A stretch of DNA of 7,587 bases from Eudoraea sp. (GCA_013042925.1 JABDPH010000330.1:1-7587); one strand, 5' to 3'. Positions 1 through 7,084 are shown, counted from the first letter of the stretch. Notes: a model not told the origin generated them from the letters alone. A program made the numbers and translations.

Positions 1-52
1 ATTCAAACTTCGCGATTGGTTGATTTTGACTTTCGTTATGATCTAACGCCAT
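1..52 (-). CDS. 5' end of an unidentified protein, possibly a TPR protein (partial)
   Basis: An ATG at 52-50 opens a frame of 17 codons that runs off the window edge without a stop. It reads MALDHNESQNQPIAKFE, a polar, soluble-looking N-terminus with no signal peptide. It lies on the same strand as all other genes, 99 bases after the aminotransferase stop, where the next gene would be expected. From memory, flavobacterial tetratricopeptide-repeat proteins found near this type of aminotransferase have a similar N-terminus, with a KFE motif leading into the first helix. That resemblance is recollection, not a search result, and 17 residues cannot prove a family. That a gene starts here is fairly likely; its identity is weakly supported. 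Confidence 0.5.
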   Translation of the reverse strand, partial: MALDHNESQNQPIAKFE

Positions 53-80
53 AGGAACGTGCTTGGTTTATCTATGGACT

Positions 81-111
81 TAAAAATAGTCTTTTTGGAA
101 CTACCCTTAAA
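81..111 (-). promoter_or_regulatory. Weak candidate Bacteroidota-type promoter for the left-edge gene
   Basis: Read on the minus strand, TATTTTTA (88-81) differs at one position from the Bacteroidota -7 consensus TAnnTTTG. TTTA (111-108) lies 19 bases upstream, where a TTTG-like -33 element is expected. The -7 element ends 28 bases before the ATG at 52, which would leave a short untranslated leader. Both elements are imperfect and the DNA is AT-rich, so chance matches are likely. It is listed because this is the only sizeable intergenic gap before a new gene. Confidence 0.18.
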
Positions 112-123
112 TCCACTTCAGGG
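104..123 (-). other. Imperfect hairpin between the aminotransferase gene and the left-edge gene
   Basis: The minus strand reads CCCTGAAG, a TGGA loop, then TTTAAGGG. It forms seven pairs, one of them G-T, with one G/A mismatch. No run of T follows, so it is not a convincing intrinsic terminator. It overlaps the proposed -33 element and could be an mRNA processing or regulatory stem, or chance. Confidence 0.15.
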
Positions 124-131
124 CTATATTA

Positions 132-151
132 TTAACAAAATAGTTAACAAA
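132..151. repeat. Short direct repeat TTAACAAA with a 12-base period
   Basis: TTAACAAA occurs at 132-139 and again at 144-151, separated by ATAG, just past the aminotransferase stop codon. The 12-base period places the copies slightly more than one helical turn apart, a spacing that could suit paired DNA-binding sites. The second copy is part of a GTTAAC palindrome. The AT-rich setting makes coincidence a real possibility. Confidence 0.2.
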
Positions 152-1333
152 TTATTGCTCTAATTCATTCAAAGTTTCCATTATTATGTTGCAACCCTGG
201 TCAATTTCCTCAATGTTTATAGTGAGTGGAGGAGAAATGCGAACGGCTCTTGATTCAAAAAGTAGCCAAAATAGAATCAGATTTTTTCTTGCGCAGGAAA
301 GTATTAGTTTATTGGCAGTTGCTGCATCTTTCATAATAAGAGACAGCATAAGTCCCTTACCTCTAATCTCTTTTATGTATGGGTGTTTTAACCTGGATCT
401 GATATGTTTTTCCTTTTCAAGAGTATCTTGAATAAGAGTTCCACTGGTTAATTCCTTAAGCGTAGCCATAGCTGCTGCAGCTATCACAGGGTTCCCTCCA
501 AAGGTTGTTATATGCCCCAATTTGGGAGAATCACTTAAAGCGTTCATCATTTCATGCGAAGCCGTAAATCCGCCTATTGGTAAACCGGAAGCCATACCTT
601 TACCCATAACCAAAATATCCGGAACGCACTGGAAGTGCTCAAAAGCAAATAATTTGCCGGTTCGCCCAAATCCCGGTTGAATCTCATCAAGAATTAACAA
701 AGCGCCTACTTCTTGACAGCGATCCTTCACCTTTCTTAAATAACCTTCTTTCGGCATTATAAACCCTGCACCTCCCTGAATAGTTTCTAGAATAACTGCG
801 GCTGTATCACTTGTTATTTTAAAAAGATCTTGCTCAGAATTAAATTCCACATAAGAAATATCCGGTATTAATGGCCTGAAAGGAGCTTTTCTCTCTTCAT
901 AATTCATTAGGCTCAGACTTCCAAGCGTATTTCCGTGATAGGCATTTTTAGCTGCTATGAGTTTAGACCGACCCGTAAATCGTCTTGCTAGTTTTATTGC
1001 ACCTTCTATTGCCTCGGTACCCGAATTTACGAGATATGTTGTTTCTAGCTCATCTGGTAAAAGTGAAGCTAAATATTTAGTAAATTCAACTGCCGGTTTC
1101 TGTATGAATTCACCATACACCATGACATGCATGTATCTGCTGGTTTGTTTAACCACAGCTTCTACAACTTTGGGATGACAATGACCAAGACTGCAAACTG
1201 ATACTCCTGCAACAAAATCTAAGTGGCTATTTCCCTGTTTATCATAAATATAGCTACCCTTGGCGTGGGAGACCTCGACTGCCAATGGATGTGGCGTTGT
1301 TTGGGTCTGATATCTGAAAAAATCCTCCTGCAT
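152..1333 (-). CDS. Class III PLP-dependent aminotransferase
   Basis: This is a 393-residue fold-type I aminotransferase of the acetylornithine/ornithine/4-aminobutyrate group. It would act in the cytoplasm, transferring an amino group from an amino donor to a 2-oxo acid through pyridoxal phosphate. Visible landmarks are NSGTEAIEGAIKLAR (103-117, phosphate-binding turn), AYHG (131-134), the LDEIQPGFGRTG block (215-226) with the PLP-contacting Asp216, the Schiff-base lysine Lys245 in GKGMASG, and TTFGGNP (276-282). Length is normal for the family and no key residue is missing. In DEIQPG, Pro220 replaces the more usual Ser or Thr. The start is ATG, 5 bases after the OstA-like stop, and the residues after it match the N-terminus I expect of flavobacterial members. 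Co-transcription with the OstA-like gene is likely. The substrate cannot be assigned from sequence, so argD, rocD or gabT would be over-calling. Confidence 0.93.
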   Translation of the reverse strand: MQEDFFRYQTQTTPHPLAVEVSHAKGSYIYDKQGNSHLDFVAGVSVCSLGHCHPKVVEAVVKQTSRYMHVMVYGEFIQKPAVEFTKYLASLLPDELETTYLVNSGTEAIEGAIKLARRFTGRSKLIAAKNAYHGNTLGSLSLMNYEERKAPFRPLIPDISYVEFNSEQDLFKITSDTAAVILETIQGGAGFIMPKEGYLRKVKDRCQEVGALLILDEIQPGFGRTGKLFAFEHFQCVPDILVMGKGMASGLPIGGFTASHEMMNALSDSPKLGHITTFGGNPVIAAAAMATLKELTSGTLIQDTLEKEKHIRSRLKHPYIKEIRGKGLMLSLIMKDAATANKLILSCARKNLILFWLLFESRAVRISPPLTINIEEIDQGCNIIMETLNELEQ

Positions 1334-1338
1334 GGGAA

Positions 1339-3072
1339 CTACTCTTTTTTTGGAAGTGTGGGCCCTTTTTTTTGGGTCAGACCGTTAATGGGATTGGAAT
1401 TTTGTATGGGGTCCTCTTCATTTTCATCTTTTTCTTGTTCTTCTTCAAGATCAAGACGATTATTTACACCTTTAATCTTCACTAATTCAATATTGTTATC
1501 GTCTTCGTCAAAAATATCGTCTTTGGAAAGTATTCGTTCATCACCCCGCCATATAAAACCTTTGAGTTTTCTACTGCTCTCTGGTAGGTCCTTTTCGGGA
1601 AAAATATCTCCATCCGGATTAGTAAAAAAAGTAATATCCTCAATTTCATTTTTGGCTAGTAGTAATCTAATTTCACTGCAAATAGTTTTATTTATCCCTA
1701 TTAGTTCGTCGTCATCATTGTACATATAATATATTACTTCAGTATTCTTAACCAGGTCTACTATTTTTAAAGAATTATCTATAAATTTCCCAAAGAGATC
1801 TTTGCCTTTAGCCTGATTATAACCTTTCATGCTTATACTGTCGAGCGAGATTATAAATGCATTGTTTATTACCTTTAATGAATCCAATTTTTCAGTTTCC
1901 ATATCTGATATGATATAGATACTATCACCGGTCATTTGGTTATCTACATTCCACAGAATTGGTTCTCTTATCAATTGAGTTATTCCGGAAGATTGATCAA
2001 AATGAATAGAATCGCATTTTCCGCTTAGATCAGTCTTATAGAATTTAGCATTTCTAAAAGCCCTTAAAATGCGATGATCCGGTTTCCCGGTAAGAAGCAA
2101 GGTGTCTCCATGCATATAAAGTGAATCCTGCTCAACCAAACTTATGGACACTGCCCGCTTTGTGGCAAATACAGAGTCTTTGGCTTTAAATACCTCCGCA
2201 TAGTGCGCCCTTATTACGCCATTATTTACAGTGTCTGTAACAACAATATTATTAGTGGCAGATGCAAATTCTGTTGCCTTATCAAAGTAAACACTATCCC
2301 CTTCAATGATTCTGTTATTGTAATCTATTCTTGTATTTTTTATACCATAACCACTTTCTATTTTTGTATCATAAAATCCTCGTTCACAATATATTTTATA
2401 GGTCTCTCCTGTTATGGTAGAAGGCCCGTACATATATGCGTTCTTGGAATTTTGATAATAATCTAATTGTTTAGAATCTATTGTGTAATCAGGATTTAGG
2501 ATATGGACATTGTCTACGAACTGAAATTTTTCCGGTACCATAAAGTATCTACCAATTTCACTTGTAAGCGTATTGGCAGAATCAATAATGGTACCTGAGC
2601 TTGTATAATAAGATTCCTGTTTTTCACGGTCAAAGTAGAGCGTGTCTGTCATAAGGGTCATACCTGTACCGGTGCCGGTACCGCTACCTGTGTTCTTTAA
2701 GACTACTTTTTCCCAGGCCTTTGCAAGTCTCGTATTTCCATCATAATTAATTTTTCCGCTAGTCATCTGAATGGAATCACCCTGTTTCATTCGGATGTTA
2801 CCAATTGCCCTTAATTTGTTCTCTTTTTGATAGAATATGGCTATGTCGCACCAAAGATCGGCCCCCTGGTGTTCAAACTGAACCTGTCTCTCATCTTTAC
2901 TAAAAATAGATGCACCGGGAAATTGCTCTTCGTCTTTCGTGAAGTTTGCACCATATACGATATTAATCTGTTTAACTTCTTCTTCGGGAGTTTCCTGGGC
3001 GGAAGCCATACATAGGGAAAAAAGAAATATATTAAGTAAGAGCAATCTGATCAAGACCCAAATTTTGTTCAA
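1339..3072 (-). CDS. OstA-like (LptA/LptD N-terminal-like) envelope protein, TTG start
   Basis: This 577-residue protein resembles the Bacteroidota OstA-like family, related to the beta-jellyroll of the LPS transport proteins LptA and LptD. It is probably periplasmic or outer-membrane associated and linked to envelope assembly. Residues 1-26 form a signal peptide with a Lys/Arg n-region, a Leu/Ile/Phe core and cleavage near ASAQ. Repeated beta-strand phrases follow, such as TDTLYFDRE (142-150), GDSVYFDKA (258-266) and GDSIYIISD (382-390), typical of this fold. The C-terminus has an acidic run (about 541-554) and a Pro/Lys-rich tail. Residues 128-137 are a Thr/Ser-Gly repeat. TTG at 3072-3070 is the only start that keeps the signal peptide; the frame is closed by TAA at 3087-3085, and the next ATG (residue 22) would delete the hydrophobic core. 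The family is fairly sure; the molecular role is not. Confidence 0.85.
   Translation of the reverse strand: MNKIWVLIRLLLLNIFLFSLCMASAQETPEEEVKQINIVYGANFTKDEEQFPGASIFSKDERQVQFEHQGADLWCDIAIFYQKENKLRAIGNIRMKQGDSIQMTSGKINYDGNTRLAKAWEKVVLKNTGSGTGTGTGMTLMTDTLYFDREKQESYYTSSGTIIDSANTLTSEIGRYFMVPEKFQFVDNVHILNPDYTIDSKQLDYYQNSKNAYMYGPSTITGETYKIYCERGFYDTKIESGYGIKNTRIDYNNRIIEGDSVYFDKATEFASATNNIVVTDTVNNGVIRAHYAEVFKAKDSVFATKRAVSISLVEQDSLYMHGDTLLLTGKPDHRILRAFRNAKFYKTDLSGKCDSIHFDQSSGITQLIREPILWNVDNQMTGDSIYIISDMETEKLDSLKVINNAFIISLDSISMKGYNQAKGKDLFGKFIDNSLKIVDLVKNTEVIYYMYNDDDELIGINKTICSEIRLLLAKNEIEDITFFTNPDGDIFPEKDLPESSRKLKGFIWRGDERILSKDDIFDEDDNNIELVKIKGVNNRLDLEEEQEKDENEEDPIQNSNPINGLTQKKGPTLPKKE
2662..2691 (-). 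repeat. In-frame hexanucleotide repeat coding (Thr/Ser-Gly)5
   Basis: Five consecutive 6-base units lie inside the OstA-like gene: ACCTGT, ACCGGT, GCCGGT, ACCGCT and ACCTGT on the plus strand. On the coding strand they encode TGSGTGTGTG, residues 128-137, between strands of the N-terminal OstA-like domain. Units differ mostly at third positions, so the array is somewhat old. Because the unit is six bases, gain or loss of copies would keep the frame and change loop length by two residues. Confidence 0.8.
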
Positions 3073-3123
3073 AAATAGGATAAATTAAAAGAGAAGCATA
3101 AGGTTTAGCATGGTTTTAGGAAA
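3073..3123 (-). other. 51-base gap between the cytochrome and OstA-like genes
   Basis: This is the largest gap between the right-hand four-gene cluster and the OstA-like gene, so the boundary between two transcription units may lie here. I see no terminator hairpin. Two ATGs at 3111 and 3099 are in frame with OstA-like but stop at TAA (3087-3085). A TAnnTTTG match (TATTTTTG, 3077-3070) overlaps the TTG start codon; transcription from it would begin inside the signal peptide, and no TTG lies at the right distance upstream, so I do not call it a promoter. Readthrough from the upstream cluster remains possible. Confidence 0.3.
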
Positions 3124-4500
3124 TCATTTAGACTGAACTCCAATTTCGACTTCCAGGTCTAATTTATCATTCTCCAAGGCCTTAGCCTTTTCAAAGGTAA
3201 CCTTGGAATCCCACAAATACACTCTTCTTAATTGTGGCATATTTTTAAGGATAGACAAACAAGAATCTGTAACATTAGTTCCATATAGGTTTAAAGACTC
3301 AAGATGTTCAAGGGCTTTGAGAAATTCTACAGATTTATCGGATACCACTGTTTTTTGTAGTTCTAGTCTGGTAAGATTAGGAAATTTCGAAATTATTGAA
3401 ACCCATTCATCCTGTATGTCAGTACCGGCAAGCGATAACCAGGTAATATTTTCTCCAACATCCTCCAGTTTAGTCAACTTCTCCAGGGAAAGTTCCTCTC
3501 CGGAGAATTTAATATCTAACAAAGGATTTTCATATCCCAAAGTTTTAATCGAGAAGCCGGCATCTACCAAAGATTTTAGCCGTAAGCTGTCTACCGCTGG
3601 TATTTTTACAGATTCATACCAGGGTTTGGGTTGAGTATCTAAACCGTACAATCGTTGGATTACCTTTTGCATGGGTTCAGGAACCTGGTGACTGGTAAGT
3701 TCTTGCTCAAAATCTGCTCCATTAATTATCCACCATTCCAATGTTTTTATTTCATCATAGGAAAGAGGTTCACCATTAGGGGGCATATATTTTTCATTCT
3801 CCTGCGGAAGTGTTATCCTACGGAAAATTTCACTTTCCGCGGTATTCCCCGAAGTGATTACGGGTCCGTTTTCACCACCTTCAATAAATAAGTCTATCTG
3901 CTGCATATTAAGTCCCCCTCTTTGTTCTTCATTGTTATGACAACTTATGCATTTGCGAGCTATTATAGGGTAGATCATATCTTCGTACACTACTACTGAA
4001 TCTATACTCTCGAGTTGAGGTATAGCGTTTTTCTTTTTCTCTTCCCCAAAAAGTTTTTGTATTGGATCTGGTGCATAGACCAGCAAGTAATTGGCTCCAT
4101 GAGTAAGGTTTCCGCCTAAATGACCTTCAACCAATATTAGGCCAATAACCAGATAGGTGATGCTGTTATTAACTATTTTCGGAAATTGCTTTGGATTTTG
4201 TTTTGTCCACCATCCGAAACTGGCAATTACTGCCAAGCTAACACCCAACCATCTGTGCCAAAAAATAGTATCTTCTGCATACTGTCCACTTTCTGCCAAG
4301 AGCCAACCAAATAGAGCTGCTATAATTGCACTTACGGCTCCCAACAACCAGGTATATGCAATAATCTGATTGTTTTTTTCCTTTACTTTTTTACCCTGAT
4401 ATAATTCAATAAGAATAGCCAGAAACAAAAAGCCAATTGGCAGGTGTACAAGGAGAGGATGAAATCTACCGAAAAATGTAACAATATCCAATGAGAACAT
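3124..4500 (-). CDS. Membrane-anchored c-type cytochrome: DUF2231-like helices, Planctomycete-type haem domain, leucine-rich C-terminus
   Basis: From the ATG at 4500 this is 458 residues. The N-terminal part resembles DUF2231, with about four membrane helices near 12-34, 46-68, 80-98 and 112-131. Histidines His14, His19, His82, His127 and His134 at or near the helices might bind haem or metal. A Planctomycete-type cytochrome c domain follows, with CISCH (184-188) as the covalent haem site and Met239 in MPPNG as likely distal ligand. Residues from about 350 to 440 hold leucine-rich-repeat-like strands (LTRLELQKT, LESLNLYGT, LRRVYLWDS). It is probably an inner-membrane protein with the haem and repeat domains in the periplasm, suited to electron transfer. 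An upstream in-frame ATG at 4596 would overlap the preceding gene by 71 bases and adds a polar stretch; I prefer 4500, where the membrane domain begins, 25 bases after the previous stop. The electron partner is unknown. Confidence 0.88.
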   Translation of the reverse strand: MFSLDIVTFFGRFHPLLVHLPIGFLFLAILIELYQGKKVKEKNNQIIAYTWLLGAVSAIIAALFGWLLAESGQYAEDTIFWHRWLGVSLAVIASFGWWTKQNPKQFPKIVNNSITYLVIGLILVEGHLGGNLTHGANYLLVYAPDPIQKLFGEEKKKNAIPQLESIDSVVVYEDMIYPIIARKCISCHNNEEQRGGLNMQQIDLFIEGGENGPVITSGNTAESEIFRRITLPQENEKYMPPNGEPLSYDEIKTLEWWIINGADFEQELTSHQVPEPMQKVIQRLYGLDTQPKPWYESVKIPAVDSLRLKSLVDAGFSIKTLGYENPLLDIKFSGEELSLEKLTKLEDVGENITWLSLAGTDIQDEWVSIISKFPNLTRLELQKTVVSDKSVEFLKALEHLESLNLYGTNVTDSCLSILKNMPQLRRVYLWDSKVTFEKAKALENDKLDLEVEIGVQSK

Positions 4501-4525
4501 GAGCTTGGTTGATGCTTGTAAGGTT

Positions 4526-5593
4526 TTAAATTCTATTGAGTTTGATTGGATAAGTCCTTCCTGAAGCCCATTGCGGTACATATATATTACTGTCATTGTC
4601 TATTAAGACATCGTGTGGATTGCGAAAGGTTTGTCCATCGTATTTGGGCGGAACCAAGACCCCATCATTATATTCTGGTCCATTCCCGCCGGGAAAAGAA
4701 ACAATTCTATTATTCTCATCCAAAACGGCCAGCATGCCATCATAGCTTTCCCAGGTTTTTGTAACGATGACTGCAAAATAGATATTGCTGCCGTGTATAA
4801 CAGGTCTGCAAATTGAACAACCCGGAAGGGGTATGGTTTCAAGATGATTGCCATCTAATGTAAAACGTTTAAATTCATTAGCCGCTCTGGAAGTTATTAA
4901 TAGGGTAGGATTCTTCGGATCTCTGTAATCTACGGTTATACCGTGACAACAATTAAATGTATCCGTTGTTTCCCCTTTGCCACCAAAATGCCTGATATAT
5001 TCGCCTTTAGCATTATATTGAACTATATAATTCTCGCCGTAACCATCGGCAATATAAAGATCTCCATTGGGTCCTACAGCAGTCTCTGTTGGTTTAAATT
5101 GCTCATCCTTAGAATAACCTTTAACTTCTTTTGGCCTATCAAGAGTCATTAGAATTTTTCCATCCAAAGTAGTTTTAAATACTTTATTGATATTGGGATC
5201 TGTAATGAAGAGAAATTGCTCATTTCCCTCTCCTGTAATGGTTAAACCATGTGCCCCTGGAAAATCTCTTCCCCAGGAATCTAAAACTTTTCCAGACCTG
5301 TCGTAGATCAGTATATTATTATTGCTTTCGCCTGTGGTGGTCATAAAAATCCTGCCTTTACTGTCCAGAACCATTTCATGACAATCGTTCACAGGAACCC
5401 TGGAGGGGTCTTGTACTCCCCATTCTTTGTCAACTTCATATCGAAAATTGCCATGACCTACAATACCTGTTTTCGCGACTTGGTCATAGGCTTTGGCACT
5501 GCAAATAAACTGAGGTGCCACAGCACCTGCAGCTACTGCCAGTGCAGATTTTTTAATGAAACTTCTTCTCCTATTCTTTGGGGTTCCCATCAT
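4526..5593 (-). CDS. Tat-exported six-bladed beta-propeller, PAL-like (NHL repeat family)
   Basis: This 355-residue protein begins with a Tat signal (RRRSFIKK at 8-15, an alanine-rich core, likely cleavage near AKA at 33-35). The body is an NHL-type propeller, with blade phrases such as GDLYIADGYGENYIVQYN (177-194) and SNIYVPQW (335-342). Its layout follows the lyase domain of peptidylglycine amidating monooxygenase, which cleaves peptidyl-alpha-hydroxyglycine to amide and glyoxylate. Expected zinc ligands correspond to His115 (AHGL), His217 (CCHGI) and His327 (NPHDV); the catalytic Tyr to Tyr185 (DGYGENY) and an Arg to Arg236 (TSRAANE). The first active-site Arg of animal PAL has no obvious match; Thr-rich sequence (TTTGES, 85-90) stands there. 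Extra cysteines at 71, 215, 216, 259 and 262 are notable. No monooxygenase domain is present, so the real substrate is unknown. Two ATGs lie in tandem at the start; either could be used. It is 15 bases after the DUF1501 stop. Confidence 0.88.
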   Translation of the reverse strand: MMGTPKNRRRSFIKKSALAVAAGAVAPQFICSAKAYDQVAKTGIVGHGNFRYEVDKEWGVQDPSRVPVNDCHEMVLDSKGRIFMTTTGESNNNILIYDRSGKVLDSWGRDFPGAHGLTITGEGNEQFLFITDPNINKVFKTTLDGKILMTLDRPKEVKGYSKDEQFKPTETAVGPNGDLYIADGYGENYIVQYNAKGEYIRHFGGKGETTDTFNCCHGITVDYRDPKNPTLLITSRAANEFKRFTLDGNHLETIPLPGCSICRPVIHGSNIYFAVIVTKTWESYDGMLAVLDENNRIVSFPGGNGPEYNDGVLVPPKYDGQTFRNPHDVLIDNDSNIYVPQWASGRTYPIKLNRI

Positions 5594-5608
5594 TACTTAT
5601 TTTAAGGG

Positions 5609-7075
5609 TTAAGCCAATATTTCTTTAACTACCTCACCATGTACATCTGTTAATCTAAAACGCCTTCCCTGAAATTTAAATGTTAGTCGTTCATGATCCA
5701 CTCCCAGCAAATGCATAAGTGTTGCCTGAAAATCGTGTACATGAACCGGGCGCTGCACTACATTATAGCCGAAATCATCTGTGGCACCAAGAGTGATTCC
5801 TTTTTTAATTCCTGCTCCGGCCATAAAAATTGTAAAACACTTAGGATGATGGTCTCTTCCAAAATTATCCGGAGTGAGTTGCCCCTGGGAATAATTCGTG
5901 CGCCCAAATTCTCCACCCCATATAACAAGAGTATCCTCTAGCATACCTCTTTGTTTGAGGTCTGTTATAAGTGCAGCTGTAGCCTGGTCAGTATCTTTGC
6001 ATTGAACTTTAATGGCACTAGGCAGGTTTCCATGTTGGTCCCAACCCTGGTGATAAAGCTGAATAAACTTTACATCCTTTTCTGCCATTCTTCTCGCTAA
6101 CAAGCAGTTAGCTGCAAAGGTTCCGGGCTTTTTACTGTCTTCACCGTACATATCATAGATATAGTCCGGTTCACTTGAAGTATCCATAATCTCCGGTACA
6201 GAGGTTTGCATTCTATAGGCCATTTCATATTGAGCCATTCGGGCAATTATCTCGGGATCTCCAATATCTTGATGATTCAATTTTTCAAGTTTTTGTAAAT
6301 GATCTAATTGATCTCTTCTGTTAATTCCGTCAACACCCGGAGGATTGGTTAAATACAACACAGGGTCCTTACCCGATCTAAATTGCACACCCTGATGTTG
6401 TGAAGGCAGAAACCCATTCCCCCATAACCTGGAATATAAAGGTTGCCCTCCCGTTTTACCTTTGGTAACCAATACCACAAATTCTGGTAAGTTCTTGTTA
6501 TCTGTCCCTAAACCATAACTCACCCAGGACCCAATAGATGGTCTTCCGGGAATTTGTGAACCAGTTTGAAGAAAAGTTATTGCAGGATCGTGATTAATGG
6601 CTTCTGTATACATAGACTTAATAAAGCACAAGTCATCAACAATTTTCGAGGTATGTGGCATTAGGTCACTCATCCATGCTCCGCTAGCGCCGTGTTGCTT
6701 GAAATTAAAAAGTGTACCTGCCAATGGAAAAGAAGCCTGTCCGGAGGTCATGCCAGTTAGTCTTTGTCCTCCGCGCACGCTCTCGGGTAAATCCTGACCA
6801 TTCATTTTATTTAAAAGAGGTTTATAGTCAAACAAATCTAACTGAGATGGTGCTCCGCTTTGAAAAAGATAAATTACACGTTTGACCCTTGGTGGGAAAT
6901 GAGGAATGCCGCTTAAACCTCCACTCGAAGCTGGTGTTGGCTGTAAAATATTGTTTTGTGCGAACAATCCCATAGGATCCAGCATGGATGCCATAGAAAG
7001 GGCTCCCATTCCCAATGACGTTTTGGTAAGAAAATCGCGTCGTGAATAGTTTTTATTATGTTGATGCGTGCACAT
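5609..7075 (-). CDS. DUF1501 family protein, Tat-exported, alkaline phosphatase/sulfatase-like fold
   Basis: At 488 residues this is a full-length DUF1501 protein, a family related to the alkaline phosphatase/sulfatase superfamily with no established reaction. The N-terminus has a twin-arginine signal, SRRDFLTK at 11-18, with a Gly/Ala/Met hydrophobic stretch to about residue 39, so export in folded form is expected. Family landmarks are QSGAPSQLDLFDYKP (72-86), NHDPA (161-165), GWDQHGN (344-350), WGGEFGRT (386-393) and GRDHHP (406-411). These Asp/His/Glu-rich blocks sit where metal ligands lie in the superfamily, but the usual sulfatase CxPxR motif is not visible, so it should not be called a sulfatase. 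The start is ATG at 7075, 9 bases after the PSD1 stop, consistent with one operon. DUF1501 and PSD1 genes are neighbours in many genomes, which supports a shared function. Confidence 0.93.
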   Translation of the reverse strand: MCTHQHNKNYSRRDFLTKTSLGMGALSMASMLDPMGLFAQNNILQPTPASSGGLSGIPHFPPRVKRVIYLFQSGAPSQLDLFDYKPLLNKMNGQDLPESVRGGQRLTGMTSGQASFPLAGTLFNFKQHGASGAWMSDLMPHTSKIVDDLCFIKSMYTEAINHDPAITFLQTGSQIPGRPSIGSWVSYGLGTDNKNLPEFVVLVTKGKTGGQPLYSRLWGNGFLPSQHQGVQFRSGKDPVLYLTNPPGVDGINRRDQLDHLQKLEKLNHQDIGDPEIIARMAQYEMAYRMQTSVPEIMDTSSEPDYIYDMYGEDSKKPGTFAANCLLARRMAEKDVKFIQLYHQGWDQHGNLPSAIKVQCKDTDQATAALITDLKQRGMLEDTLVIWGGEFGRTNYSQGQLTPDNFGRDHHPKCFTIFMAGAGIKKGITLGATDDFGYNVVQRPVHVHDFQATLMHLLGVDHERLTFKFQGRRFRLTDVHGEVVKEILA

Positions 7076-7084
7076 AGTTATTTC

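Noticed and set aside
81..95. AAAAA-TAGTC-TTTTT inverted repeat as a terminator
   Set aside because: It has only five A-T pairs and no GC-rich stem, which is too weak in AT-rich intergenic DNA.
1323..1329. AGGAGGA (minus strand) resembling a strong Shine-Dalgarno site
   Set aside because: It lies inside the aminotransferase gene at codons 2-4, with no start codon at a suitable distance downstream. It encodes the normal N-terminal Gln-Glu-Asp, so it is coincidental.
1223..1729. 168-codon open frame on the plus strand
   Set aside because: It is antisense to the end of the OstA-like gene and the start of the aminotransferase gene. Its Ser-rich stretch is the reverse reading of the acidic Glu/Asp tail, and it resembles no protein I recognise.
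3070..3077. TATTTTTG match to the Bacteroidota -7 promoter element
   Set aside because: It overlaps the OstA-like TTG start and has no TTG-type -33 element at the proper spacing. Transcription would begin inside the signal peptide.
3203..3634. 143-codon open frame on the plus strand
   Set aside because: It is antisense to the leucine-rich part of the cytochrome gene, whose reading frame has clear domain motifs; the plus frame shows no domain or signal peptide.
4501..4596. Longer N-terminus for the membrane cytochrome starting at 4596
   Set aside because: It would overlap the propeller gene by 71 bases and adds a polar 32-residue stretch before a natural membrane-domain start at 4500.
5609..7075. 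Calling the DUF1501 protein a sulfatase
   Set aside because: The fold is related, but the CxPxR/SxPxR sulfatase maturation motif is not visible and the motif pattern is that of DUF1501.
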